This document shows, one piece after another, positions 30,522 through 39,710 of a stretch of DNA of 64,000 nucleotides. The DNA is taken from assembly GCA_963731105.1 (NCBI GenBank), contig CAVSUM010000019.1, positions 1 to 64,000 on the forward strand, in the 5' to 3' direction. The translations under genes were made by a program, and so were the position numbers. This stretch comes from RPQJ01 sp963731105. Its GTDB lineage: Bacteria; Pseudomonadota; Gammaproteobacteria; Steroidobacterales; Steroidobacteraceae. The stretch's first letter is position 1. Each line of letters begins with the position of its first letter. The notes under the pieces were generated by a model. That model saw only the letters and a program-made list of their open reading frames with translations. It was not told where the DNA came from and did not search any database.

Positions 30522-31952
30522 ATGCTGCGTCGTACCAAGATCGTCGCCACCCTCGGCCCGGCCACCGACTCCGAGGCCGTGCTCGAGGAGGTCATCCGCC
30601 GTGGCGCGGACGTCGTCCGGGTCAATTTCTCGCACGGTGAGGCCGCCGACCATCGGCGTCGCGTCGAGGGCGTGCGGCGCGCGGCCGCGGCGGTCGGCAA
30701 GCACGTGGCGGTGCTCGGCGACCTGCAGGGGCCGAAGATCCGCATCGAGCGCTTCGCCGCGGGGCGGGCCGTGCTGGCGGAGGGCGAGCCGTTCGCGCTC
30801 GACTCCGGCCTCGACCCCCTCGAGGGTACCGACCGAGCGGTTGGCATCACCTATGCGGACCTGCCGCGCGACGTCCAGCCGGGTGATGAACTCATCCTCG
30901 GCGACGGCCAGGTGGAGTTGCGCGTGGTGTCGGTCGCCGGCACGCGCGTCGAGTGCGTCGTCACCACGGGTGGCGAAGTCTCGGACCACAAGGGCATCAA
31001 CCGCCGGGGCGGCGGCCTGTCGGCCCGGGCGCTGACCGACAAGGACCGCGAGGACGTGCGCCTCGCCGCGGCGCTCGACGTGGACTATCTCGCCGTGTCG
31101 TTCGTGCGCCAGGCGGCCGACGTGGAGGAGGCGCGCGCGCTGCTCCGCGCCGCCGGCAGCGAGGCGCGCATCGTCGCCAAGATCGAACGCAGCGAAGCCA
31201 TCCCGCGCCTCGAGGAGATCATCCGCGCCAGCGACGCGGTGATGGTCGCGCGCGGCGACCTCGGCGTCGAGGTCGGCTACGCGCAGCTCACCGGCCTGCA
31301 GAAGCGCATCCTGCACCTCGCACGCAGCCTCGACCGCGTGACCATCACCGCCACGCAGATGATGGAGTCGATGATCCACAGCCCGGTGCCGACCCGCGCC
31401 GAGGTGTCGGACGTCGCGAACGCGGTGCTCGACGGCAGCGACGCGGTGATGCTGTCCGGCGAGTCGGCCGTGGGCAAGTACCCGGTGCGCGCCATCGAGG
31501 CCATGGCCGAAGTGATCGCCGGCGCGGAGACCTACCAGTTTGCGAGCCAGCGCGGCCGCCATCGCTTCGAGGGCCGCGTCGCCGAGTTCGACCAGGCCAT
31601 CGCGCACGCGGTGATGTTCACCGCAAACCACATGGACGTGGAGGCGATCGTCGCCCTCACCGAATCGGGCTCGACGCCGTTGTGGATGTCGCGCATCCGT
31701 TCCGACATCCCGATCTTTGCCTTCACGCGCCACGAGCGCACGCAGCGCCGCGTCGCGCTCTACCGTGGCGTGCACTCGATCTCGTTCGACATCACGCACA
31801 CCGAGCCGGAGCAGCTGTACCGCGCGATCTCGAAGGAGCTGCTCGATCGCGGCCACGTCAAGCCGGGCGACGAGCTGATCCTGACGCTGGGCGAGCTGTC
31901 GGGCGTGTCGGGCGGCACCAACACCATGAAACTGCTGCGCGTCGAGGGCTGA
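30522..31952 (+). CDS. pyk: Pyruvate kinase
   Basis: 476 residues. RRTKIVATLGPATDS opens the protein, GDLQGPKIRIERF lies in the barrel, SDHKGINRRGGGLS in the B domain, and IVAKIERSEAIPRLEEII holds the catalytic Lys and Glu. TATQMMESMIHSPVPTRAEV is the substrate loop. It is the last gene of the glycolytic block and converges with the uronate locus, whose KdgA product pyruvate is also its own product. Element H3 occupies the leader, and no Shine-Dalgarno sequence is visible before ATG 30522. Confidence 0.96.
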   Translation: MLRRTKIVATLGPATDSEAVLEEVIRRGADVVRVNFSHGEAADHRRRVEGVRRAAAAVGKHVAVLGDLQGPKIRIERFAAGRAVLAEGEPFALDSGLDPLEGTDRAVGITYADLPRDVQPGDELILGDGQVELRVVSVAGTRVECVVTTGGEVSDHKGINRRGGGLSARALTDKDREDVRLAAALDVDYLAVSFVRQAADVEEARALLRAAGSEARIVAKIERSEAIPRLEEIIRASDAVMVARGDLGVEVGYAQLTGLQKRILHLARSLDRVTITATQMMESMIHSPVPTRAEVSDVANAVLDGSDAVMLSGESAVGKYPVRAIEAMAEVIAGAETYQFASQRGRHRFEGRVAEFDQAIAHAVMFTANHMDVEAIVALTESGSTPLWMSRIRSDIPIFAFTRHERTQRRVALYRGVHSISFDITHTEPEQLYRAISKELLDRGHVKPGDELILTLGELSGVSGGTNTMKLLRVEG

Positions 31953-31983
31953 CCCAGCGGCGCGCAGCGCGAACTCGGCGTCG

Positions 31984-32751
31984 TCAGCGCGTCAGCCAGC
32001 CGCCGTCGACCGGCACGATGGCGCCGTGCATGTAGTCCGAGGCCGCCGACGCGAGGAACACCGCCGCGCCCGCCAGGTCCGAGGGCTCGCCCCAGCGGCC
32101 TGCCGGGATGCGGGCGAGGATCTCGCCGCTGCGTTGCGCATCCGCCCGCAGCTGCGCGGTGTTGGCGGTGGCGAAGTAACCGGGCGCGATCGCATTGACG
32201 TTGATGCCGCGCGCTGCCCATTCGTTCGCGAGCAGCCGGGTGAGCCCGGCAACGCCGCTCTTGCTCGCGGTGTAGGACGCGACGCGGATGCCGCCCTGGA
32301 ACGAGAGCATCGAGGCCACGTTGATGACCTTGCCGCGTAGGCCTGCGGCCAGCACGTGACGCGCGAACGCCTGCGTCATGAAAAAGCACGCCTTCAGGTT
32401 GACGTCGATGACGTCGTCCCAGTCCTGCTCGGAGAATTCGGTGGCGTCCGCGCGGCGGATGATGCCGGCGTTGTTGACCAGGATGTCCGCGCGGCCGAGC
32501 GTGCGCACCGCTTCCGCGACGATGCCTGCATAGTCGGCACCACGGCCGAGCGTCGCGGCGATCGAGTGCATGCGGCGCCCGTGCGCCGCCACCGCCGCAG
32601 CCGTCTCGGCCGGGTCGCCGGGGCCGACGGACACGATGTCGGCACCCGCCGCGGCGAGGCCGATCGCCATGCCCGCACCGAGGCCGGTGGTGGCGCCGGT
32701 CACCAGCGCCACGCGCCCCTCGAGCGAAAAGGCCCGCAGGCCGGCATTCAT
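31984..32751 (-). CDS. kduD: 2-dehydro-3-deoxy-D-gluconate 5-dehydrogenase (SDR)
   Basis: 255-residue short-chain dehydrogenase that reduces 2,5-diketo-3-deoxygluconate to KDG in pectin catabolism. VTGATTGLGAGMAIGLA is the NAD loop, ILVNNAGIIRRADATEF follows, and the catalytic Tyr-Lys is in SYTASKSGVAGLTRLLA. As read, it runs in frame from kduI. Removing one base at 32767-32769 restores a kduI stop (TGA) overlapping the kduD ATG at 32751 as ATGA, so kduD is called as a separate gene. Confidence 0.9.
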   Translation of the reverse strand: MNAGLRAFSLEGRVALVTGATTGLGAGMAIGLAAAGADIVSVGPGDPAETAAAVAAHGRRMHSIAATLGRGADYAGIVAEAVRTLGRADILVNNAGIIRRADATEFSEQDWDDVIDVNLKACFFMTQAFARHVLAAGLRGKVINVASMLSFQGGIRVASYTASKSGVAGLTRLLANEWAARGINVNAIAPGYFATANTAQLRADAQRSGEILARIPAGRWGEPSDLAGAAVFLASAASDYMHGAIVPVDGGWLTR

Positions 32752-33586
32752 CGCAGCGTCTCCATCGGGAACGCCCGCCATGTCCCGATAGTCGATGTTC
32801 TCGCCGCCCATCGCCCAGATGAACGAGTAGCTGGCCGTGCCGCAGCCGGTGTGGATCGACCACGGCGGGGAGATCACCGCCTGCTCGTTCGCGACCACGA
32901 TGTGCCGCGTCTCGCCGGGCTCGCCCATGAAGTGGAAGACCCGCGCGTCGGGCTTCATGTCGAAGTAGAAGTAGGTCTCCGAGCGGCGCTCGTGACGATG
33001 GCACGGCATCGTGTTCCAGACGCTGCCTTCCTTGAGCGAGGTGAGGCCGAGCAGCAGCTGCGCGGAGCGGCAGACCTCCGGATCGACGTACTTGTAGATG
33101 ACGCGCTCGTTCGACGTGGCCGGCGAGCCCATCGGCATCGGCTTGGCGCGGTCGATCGAGATCTTGGTCGTCTCGTAGCGCGTGTGCGCCGGCGTGCTGA
33201 CGAGGTAGTACTTGGCGGGTTGCGTGGCATCGGCCGAGGTGAACTCGACGCGCGCCGTGCCCATCGGCACGTACAGGCCGTCGCGCGGGCTCATGTCGTA
33301 GGCGGTGCCGTCGACGACGACGCGGCCCGGCCCGCCGATGTTGATGATCCCCAGCTCGCGCATCGCGAGCAGCGGCCCGGTCGCCAGCTCCGGGCAGGAC
33401 GTCGAGCACCAGCGGCTCCCCGGCCGGGCAGGCGCCGCCGACGATCATCCGTTCGACGTGGCTGTGCGTCAGGCTGAGGACGCCGGGTTCGAAGAACCGG
33501 TCCACGAGGTAGTAGCCCCGCATCTTGTCGGTGGACATGCCGACCACCTGGTCGGGGTGGGTGGCGTGACGCTTGTCGATTCGCAT
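32748..33586 (-). CDS. kduI: 4-deoxy-L-threo-5-hexosulose-uronate ketol-isomerase, two single-base frameshifts
   Basis: Cupin-type isomerase acting before KduD on unsaturated uronate from pectate lysis. MRIDKRHATHPDQVVGMSTD, RELGIINIGGPGRV and the metal region MPCHRHERRSETYFYFDM are typical. There is one extra C (minus strand) at 33392-33394 and another at 32767-32769. Removing both gives exactly 278 residues ending METLR, the usual KduI length and ending. This arithmetic is strong evidence that both are artefacts. It lies downstream of uxaC by 24 bp. Confidence 0.93.
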
Positions 33587-33610
33587 CGGTGGATCTCCGT
33601 GTCGGGCGGG

Positions 33611-35029
33611 TCAGTCGAGCTTGTAGGCCGCCTTGGGCAGGCCGTAGGCGAGGTCGGCGGCGAGCTCGTGCGCGTCATCCTCGTCGAGGCGATGCTCGGC
33701 CACGAGCCGCGCCAGGTAGGCCGCATCGACGCGGCGCGCCACGTCGTGCCGGGCCGGGATCGACAGGAACGCGCGCGTGTCGTCGTTGAAGCCCACGGTG
33801 TTGTAGAAGCCGGCGGTTTCGGACGTCTGTTCGCGGAAGCGCAGCAGCCCGTTCGGGCTGTCGTGGAACCACCAGGCCGGGCCGAGCTTGAGCGCCGGGT
33901 AGTGGCCGGCGAGCGGCGCGAGTTCCCGGCTGTAGGTGCTCTCGTCGAGCGTGAATACGATCAGCGACAGCGCCGACTCGTTGCCGAACCGGTCGAGCAG
34001 CGGCTTCAGCGCATGCACGTAATCGGTCGGCGAAGGGATGTCGGCGCCGCGATCGCGGCCGAATGCGGCATGCAGGGCCGCGTTGTGGTTGCGGAACGAG
34101 CCCGGGTGGATCTGCATCACCAGCCCGTCGTCGATGCTCATCTGCGCCATTTCCGTGAGCATCTGCGCGCGGAACAGCTCGGCGTCGGCCGGCGACACGT
34201 ACTCGTCGAGCACGCGCTGGAACAGCGACTCGGCCTCACGCCGGCCGAGGTTCGCGGTGCGTGCGGTCGGGTGGCCGTGGTCCGTCGAGGTCGCGCCCAG
34301 GCGCTGGAAGAACTCGCGGCGGCGGCGGTGCGCCGCGAGGTAGCCGTCCCAGGTCCCGGTGTCCTCGCCGGTGATGCTGCCCAGCTCGAGCACGCCTTCG
34401 CGGAATCCGGCGAACTCCGGGTCGACCACCGGGTCGGGGCGGTACGCGGTCAGCACACGACCCGTCCAGCCGCTGCGCTGCAAGGCCTGGTGATGCTCGA
34501 GTCGGTCGAGCGGCGACTCGGTCGTCGTCAGCACCTCGATGCCGAAGCGCTCGAACAAGGCGCGTGGCCGGAACTGCGGCCGGGCCAGGCACGCACCGAT
34601 GTGGTCGAACGTCGCGTCGGCGGTCTCGCGCGACAGGCGGTGCTGCAGCCCGAAGACCTCGACGAACACGTGCTCGAGCCAGTTCGCCGACGGGGTGCCG
34701 CGGAACAGGTGATAGTGCGACGCGAACGTGCGCCACGCTTCGCGCGGTCCGGCAACCTTGCGTCCGGTGCCGCAGCCCTCGATGCCCAGCGACTCGAGCG
34801 GCACGCCCTGGCTGTACAGCATGCGGTACAGGTAGTGGTCGGGGACCAGCAGCAGGCTCGTGGCGTCCGCGAATGGCGCGTCGGTCGCGAACCAGGCCGG
34901 GTCGGTGTGACCGTGCGGGCTGATGATCGGCAGGCCGCGCACGCCGCCGTAGATGCGCCGCGCAATGGCGCGCATGCCTGGGTCGGCAGGCAACAGCCGG
35001 TCTTCGTGCAGCACAAGTCGTTGCGGCAT
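33611..35029 (-). CDS. uxaC: Glucuronate/galacturonate isomerase
   Basis: 472-residue amidohydrolase-fold isomerase converting D-glucuronate to fructuronate or D-galacturonate to tagaturonate. IISPHGHTDPAWFA provides the His pair, with TTTESPLDRLEHH and QIHPGSFRNHN further on. The C-terminal GFNDDTRAFLSIPARHDVAR is characteristic. The start is ATG 35029 (MPQRLVLHEDRLLP). It heads the leftward uxaC-kduI-kduD unit, and a promoter overlapping an operator lies about 65-100 bp upstream. Confidence 0.95.
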   Translation of the reverse strand: MPQRLVLHEDRLLPADPGMRAIARRIYGGVRGLPIISPHGHTDPAWFATDAPFADATSLLLVPDHYLYRMLYSQGVPLESLGIEGCGTGRKVAGPREAWRTFASHYHLFRGTPSANWLEHVFVEVFGLQHRLSRETADATFDHIGACLARPQFRPRALFERFGIEVLTTTESPLDRLEHHQALQRSGWTGRVLTAYRPDPVVDPEFAGFREGVLELGSITGEDTGTWDGYLAAHRRRREFFQRLGATSTDHGHPTARTANLGRREAESLFQRVLDEYVSPADAELFRAQMLTEMAQMSIDDGLVMQIHPGSFRNHNAALHAAFGRDRGADIPSPTDYVHALKPLLDRFGNESALSLIVFTLDESTYSRELAPLAGHYPALKLGPAWWFHDSPNGLLRFREQTSETAGFYNTVGFNDDTRAFLSIPARHDVARRVDAAYLARLVAEHRLDEDDAHELAADLAYGLPKAAYKLD

Positions 35030-35093
35030 CCGCTCGCTACTCCCGGGTGAACAGCCTGACGACCGAGCGCAGTATCGGCTCGCCGGCCTGCGC

Positions 35094-35122
35094 ATCATAA
35101 CGGCTGTCCCGAATTTTGGTAA
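35094..35122 (-). promoter_or_regulatory. Putative sigma-70 promoter of uxaC-kduID
   Basis: On the minus strand, TTACCA (35122-35117), a 17-bp spacer and TATGAT (35099-35094). The -35 box lies inside the operator at 35118-35131, so a bound repressor would block polymerase. Confidence 0.55.
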
Positions 35123-35131
35123 CCGGTGTCA
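35118..35131. promoter_or_regulatory. Uronate-regulon operator 1 (uxaC)
   Basis: GGTAACCGGTGTCA, centred on ACCGGT. It shares ACCGGTGTCA with four other sites in the locus and lies upstream of uxaC, between it and the end of the LacI-family gene. Confidence 0.7.
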
Positions 35132-35181
35132 TCGGCCGCTCGCCGGTGCCTCGAGCCGGCGCGGACACGGGGTTGGCCCGC

Positions 35182-36276
35182 TCAGGCCTGGGGTGGCTGG
35201 CAGGAGTCGCGGACGACCAGGTGCGGGACGACCAGGGCGTCGCCCAGGCCGGCGTCCGGCGTGCCGGGCGGGACGATCAGCTTGCGGGCGGCGAGGCGGC
35301 CGATGTCGCGGATCGGCAGGCGCACCGTGGTCAACGGCGGCATCAGCCGGGCCGCGATCGGGCCGTCGTCGTAGCCCACCACGGACAGCTCGCGCGGGAT
35401 CGCCAGGCCCTGGTTGTGGGCGGCGCGGTACACGCCCGCGGCCATCTCGTCGTTGCTGGCGAAGATCGCGGTCGGACGCGGCTTGCGGCCGAGCAGCACC
35501 TCGCCACCCGCCACGCCCGATTCGTAGGTGTAGCCGCCCTCCACGATCAGCTCGTCGGGCAGGTCGAGGCCGCGACTGCGCAGGGCCTCGACGAAACCCT
35601 CGCGCCGCTCGCGCGCCGACAGGAATCCGCGCGGTCCGGTGATGTAGCCGATGCGCTGGTGGCCGAGCGACTGCAGGTAGCTCGCGACTTCGGTGACGGC
35701 CTGCCGGTCGCTCGACACCATCATCCGCGCCGGCTCGTCGAGCATCGCGTACGACACGCGCACGTAGTCGCAGCCGGCGTCCTTCAGCACGCCCACCAGT
35801 TCCTCGTTCTCCGAGATCGGCGGCAGCAGGATCACGCCGCGCAGCTTCTGGCGCTCCACGAAGCGCCGCACGCCCGGGATGAAGTCGCTGCTGCGGCGAT
35901 CGCACGGGTGCACCACGAGTTCGTAGTCGGAGCCGCGCAGCCCGTCGAGCGCCCCCTCCATCATGTTCACGATGTACTGCGCGTTGGGGTTGTCGTACAC
36001 CAGCCCGAGCAGGAACGAGCGGCGGAACGCGAGGCCGCGAGCCTGCGGGTCCGGCACGTAGCGGTAGCGCTCCATGACGGCCTGGATACGCGCCCGGGTG
36101 TCCTCGTGCACCAGCGGCGAGCGGTTGAGCACGCGCGACACCGTCTTCTTCGACACGCCCGCAATGCGTGCGATGTCGTTGATCGTGATGCCGCGCCCAT
36201 CCGTCGGGGCGGTGGCTGGCTGGCCGGCCGTGCGGGCCGCGGCCGTCGCCGGCTGCGTGGTACGTCGCTTGGTCAT
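35182..36276 (-). CDS. LacI-family transcriptional regulator of the uronate locus
   Basis: 364 residues. After a Thr/Ala-rich extension of about 30 residues comes the LacI helix-turn-helix ITINDIARIAGVSKKTVSRV with the hinge-helix region after it. The periplasmic-binding-protein-like effector domain contains GLVYDNPNAQYIVNMMEG and FASNDEMAAGVYRAA. It is divergent from uxuB with an operator in the shared gap, so autoregulation is likely. The effector may be a uronate or KDG-type intermediate, as in similar clusters; this is inferred from context. Confidence 0.92.
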   Translation of the reverse strand: MTKRRTTQPATAAARTAGQPATAPTDGRGITINDIARIAGVSKKTVSRVLNRSPLVHEDTRARIQAVMERYRYVPDPQARGLAFRRSFLLGLVYDNPNAQYIVNMMEGALDGLRGSDYELVVHPCDRRSSDFIPGVRRFVERQKLRGVILLPPISENEELVGVLKDAGCDYVRVSYAMLDEPARMMVSSDRQAVTEVASYLQSLGHQRIGYITGPRGFLSARERREGFVEALRSRGLDLPDELIVEGGYTYESGVAGGEVLLGRKPRPTAIFASNDEMAAGVYRAAHNQGLAIPRELSVVGYDDGPIAARLMPPLTTVRLPIRDIGRLAARKLIVPPGTPDAGLGDALVVPHLVVRDSCQPPQA

Positions 36277-36310
36277 GTAGAGCGGGGCACAGTGTGGCAA
36301 CGAAAGGTGA

Positions 36311-36324
36311 TGACACCGGTTTCC
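36311..36324. promoter_or_regulatory. Uronate-regulon operator 2 (regulator/uxuB gap)
   Basis: TGACACCGGTTTCC, whose reverse complement GGAAACCGGTGTCA is identical to the site at 41601-41614. It lies 35 bp from the regulator start, just upstream of a TATACT -10 box at 36329-36334 that could serve uxuB. Confidence 0.7.
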
Positions 36325-36472
36325 AGTTTATACTAAATCCGCGGGCCAGCAGTCTGGCCGACGCATGCGGATATACGCTGATGTTACGACGACAATCGCC
36401 ACCCGGCCCAGGATCCCAGCCGCATTGGCAGGACATTCCGATGGGACACGCCAGCGCGCTCCGGACGCGGCC

Positions 36473-37921
36473 ATGACGGTCCGGCTCTGTACCGCGACGC
36501 TCGAGCGGCTGCCCGCTGCAGTGCACCGACCGCGCTACGACCGCGGTGCGATCGAGTGCGGCATCGTGCACATCGGTCCCGGGGCGTTCCACCGGGTTCA
36601 CCAGGCCTGGTATGCCGAACAGTGGCTCGCGACGGACCCCCGCTGGGGCATCGCCGGCGTGTCGCTCAGGAGTGGCGCGCTGCGCGATGCGCTCGCCGCC
36701 CAGGACGGCCTGTACACGCTCGCCATCGTCGACCAGTCGCAGGCCTTCGAGGTGATCGGCAGCCTGCGCGAAGTGCTGGTTGCCGGGGACGATCCCGCCG
36801 CGGCGTTGCAGCGAGTGGCGCGACCCGAGGCGCGACTGCTCACGCTGACGGTCACCGAGAAGGGCTATTGCCTCGACGTCGACGGCCACCTCGACCTGGC
36901 CCATCCGGACATCCGCCACGACCTGCAGCATCCGCGGCAGCCGCGCAGCGCAATCGGTTACGTGGTCGAGGGCCTGCGATTGCGCCGCGAGCGCGGCCTG
37001 CCGCCGCTGCCCGTGATGAGTTGCGACAACCTCGCCGGCAACGGCCACCTGCTGTCCGCCGCGGTGCGCGGCCTGGCGGGTGCCGTCGATCCGTCGCTGG
37101 CCGCATGGATCGAGGCCGAGGTGACGTTTCCGTGCACGATGGTCGACAGCATCACGCCCGCCACCACGCCCGAACTGCGTGCGCGGGTCGCGGCTGCTAC
37201 GGGCCTCGAGGACGCGTGGCCCGTGCAGCGCGAGGCCTTCGTGCAGTGGGTGGTCGAGGAACACCGCGCCGTGCAGGGCCCCGACTGGGCCGCCGCCGGC
37301 GTGGTGGTGACCAACGACGTCGCCGGGTACGAACAGGCCAAGCTGCGCCTGCTGAATGGCGCGCACTCGACGCTGGCGTATGTCGGCCTGCTGCGCGGCC
37401 ATGTCACGGTCGGCGAAGCCATGCAGGACGGCGCGCTGCTCGCGGTGGTGCGTGAGCTGATGCTCGAGGACGTGGCGCCCACGTTGCGCCCGGTGCGCGG
37501 TCTCGACGTGCCGGGCTACGTGGAGGCCGTGCTGAACCGCTTCCGCAATCCGGTGATCCGCCACGAACTGGCGCAGATCGCCTGGGACGGCAGCAAGAAG
37601 CTGCCGGTGCGCATCCTCGGCACCGTGCGCGACGCGCTCGCCGCCGGGCGGCCACTCGATCGCCTGTGCCTGCCGCTGGCTGCGTGGATGCATTTCGTGC
37701 GCCGCCGCGCGGCCGCGGGCGAGCCGCTGGTCGATCCACTGTCGGCCCGGCTCGAGGAACTGGCCCGGACCGGGACGGATGGTCGCGCCGCGGCCGACGT
37801 GGCCGCATTCCTCGCGCTCGAGGACGTGTTTGCGCGGGATCTCGCCGCGTCGGCGCCGTTCAGGGCGGCGCTGGTCAAGGCTTACGGCCGGCTCGGCGCC
37901 GCCGGTGCACCGCTCACTTGA
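36473..37921 (+). CDS. uxuB: Mannitol-dehydrogenase-family oxidoreductase, probably fructuronate reductase
   Basis: 482-residue polyol-specific long-chain dehydrogenase. CGIVHIGPGAFHRVHQAWY is the NAD-binding start, TVTEKGYCLD and PCTMVDSITPAT follow, and KLRLLNGAHS is the K-x5-N-x2-H catalytic signature. Within a uronate locus the likely reaction is D-fructuronate to D-mannonate, following UxaC; mannitol or altronate activity remains possible. ATG 36473 gives the family start. It overlaps the end of the convergent dctM gene by 8 nt. Confidence 0.85.
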   Translation: MTVRLCTATLERLPAAVHRPRYDRGAIECGIVHIGPGAFHRVHQAWYAEQWLATDPRWGIAGVSLRSGALRDALAAQDGLYTLAIVDQSQAFEVIGSLREVLVAGDDPAAALQRVARPEARLLTLTVTEKGYCLDVDGHLDLAHPDIRHDLQHPRQPRSAIGYVVEGLRLRRERGLPPLPVMSCDNLAGNGHLLSAAVRGLAGAVDPSLAAWIEAEVTFPCTMVDSITPATTPELRARVAAATGLEDAWPVQREAFVQWVVEEHRAVQGPDWAAAGVVVTNDVAGYEQAKLRLLNGAHSTLAYVGLLRGHVTVGEAMQDGALLAVVRELMLEDVAPTLRPVRGLDVPGYVEAVLNRFRNPVIRHELAQIAWDGSKKLPVRILGTVRDALAAGRPLDRLCLPLAAWMHFVRRRAAAGEPLVDPLSARLEELARTGTDGRAAADVAAFLALEDVFARDLAASAPFRAALVKAYGRLGAAGAPLT

Positions 37922-39195
37922 GCAGCGAGGGCAGCCACAGCGACAGCCCCGGCACGAACACGACGAGCAGCACGACGATCGACGTGGCGATGTAGAACGG
38001 CCACAGCGCCTTCACGACCTGCATCACGCCGATGCGGCCGATGGCGGAACCGACGAACAGCACCGAGCCAACCGGCGGCGTGATCAGGCCGATGCCGGCC
38101 GTGAGCACCAGGATGATGCCGAAGTGCACCGGGTCCACGCCGAACGCCTTGGCGACCGGCAGGAAGATCGGCGTGCAGATGATGATCAGCGGCGCCAGGT
38201 CCATGAACGTGCCGAGCACCAGCAGGATCGCGATCAGCAGCAGCAGGATGCCGACCTTGTCGTCGGTCACCGAGGTGAGCATCTCGACGGCCGCGGCCGG
38301 CACCTGCAGGTAGGCGAGCAGCCAGCCGAACGACGCGGCCGCGCCGATCACGAACAGGATGAGTCCGGCCGTGCGGGCCGCGCCGGTCACCGCTTCCTTG
38401 AACACCGCCCAGTCGAGGCGCCGATACACGATGCCGGTCACCAGCGTGGCGTAACAGACCGCGATGGCGGCGCTCTCGATGGCGGTGAAGATGCCGGCGC
38501 GGATGCCGAAGAAGATCATCCCGACCAGCAGCAGCCCGGGCAACGCCGCGACCAGCCGCACCAGCAGCGCGCCGAAGCCCGGGAAAGCCCTCGGCCGCGT
38601 AGCCGCGCCGGCCGGCGATGATGCGCGAGGTCACCATCACCGCGGCGGTCAGCAGGAAGGCAGGCAGGATGCCCGCCGCGAACAGGTCGGCGATCGAGAT
38701 CGAGCCGCCCGCCGACGCGGAGAACAGGATCAGGTTGTGCGACGGCGGCACCAGCAGCGCGACCAGCGCCGCCGACACCGAGGCGCTGACCGCGAAGTCG
38801 CGGTGATAACCGCGACTGACCATCTGCGGGATCATCGTGCCGCCGATCGCCGAGACGTCCGCAATGGCCGAGCCCGACACGCCGCCGAAGAACAGCGAGG
38901 CGAGCACGTTGATCTGCGCGAGGCCGCCGCGCGCCTTGCCCACCAGCGCCGCGGCGAAGGCGATCAGCCGGTCGGAGATGCCGCCGCGCATCATCAGCTC
39001 GCCGGCGAAGACGAACAGCGGGATCGCGATCAGCGAGGTCGAACTGGCCCCGGCTGCAGTCTGCAGCACGACCACGCCGCTCGGCAGCCCGAGGTACAGC
39101 ACCGTGAGCAGCGAGGACGTGATCAGCGAAAACGCGACCGGCACCCCGAGCAGCAGCAGCGCGAAGAAGGCGATGAACAGGATCGTCACGGCCAC
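37914..39195 (-). CDS. dctM: TRAP transporter large permease (DctM type), frameshifted
   Basis: Twelve-helix subunit of a TRAP importer, 426 residues once corrected. LLLGVPVAFSLITSSLL, FFGGVSGSAIADVSAIGG and LITPPVGSVLFVGSAIG are typical. The frame breaks at 38578-38580, where one extra G (minus strand) separates AEGFPG from FGALLVRLVAALPGLLLVG. The start is a GTG at 39195 or 39189, just past the dctQ stop. The transporter uses an ion gradient and a periplasmic binding protein, here probably for uronates. Confidence 0.9.
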
Positions 39196-39197
39196 GG

Positions 39198-39710
39198 TCA
39201 GCTGCCCTCCGCCCGCATGTCCGGCGCGCGCAGCAGCAGGTCCGCCGCGAACAGCGCGATGAGTGCGCCACCGATGCTCAGGGGCAGGTAGCTGGCGCCC
39301 TGCGGGACGGCGATGCCCGCCAGCGGCACGTCCCAGGTGTCGATGCTGAGGTGCAGGCCCCAGACCGCGAGCAGCAGCCCGACCGCGACCTGCACGAAGC
39401 GCGAGAACGCGAGCAGCACGCGGCGCAGGGCCGGCGGGGCCGCGGCCACGCCGATGAAGAAGCCGAAGTGCCGCTGCGCGTGCACGCCAGCGGCCGCGCC
39501 GAGCATCATCGCCGTGTTCATGCACAGCAGCGCGACGGGCTCCGTCCAGCTCGGCGAATCGTTCAGCAGGTAGCGCGCGACGACCTGCCACAGCTCCACC
39601 AGCGACAGCAGCACCAGCGAGACGGCCGCAATGCCCAACGCCGCGTCCGCGAGCCCGGCGAGCCGGTCGCGCGCAACAGGCGGCGTGGTCTCTGGTGGGG
39701 GCGTGCTCAT
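39198..39710 (-). CDS. dctQ: TRAP transporter small permease (DctQ type)
   Basis: 170 residues with four predicted membrane helices. SLVELWQVVARYLLNDSPSW is the hallmark of the small TRAP subunit, and AQRHFGFFIG and a final helix rich in Leu and Ala follow. Its ATG overlaps the dctP stop (ATGA) and its stop abuts dctM, so the order is dctP-dctQ-dctM in one operon. Confidence 0.9.
   Translation of the reverse strand: MSTPPPETTPPVARDRLAGLADAALGIAAVSLVLLSLVELWQVVARYLLNDSPSWTEPVALLCMNTAMMLGAAAGVHAQRHFGFFIGVAAAPPALRRVLLAFSRFVQVAVGLLLAVWGLHLSIDTWDVPLAGIAVPQGASYLPLSIGGALIALFAADLLLRAPDMRAEGS

Noticed and set aside
31984..33586. Bifunctional KduI-KduD fusion protein
   Set aside because: One base removed at 32767-32769 restores a normal KduI ending and an ATGA overlap, and the corrected KduI length is exactly 278 residues.
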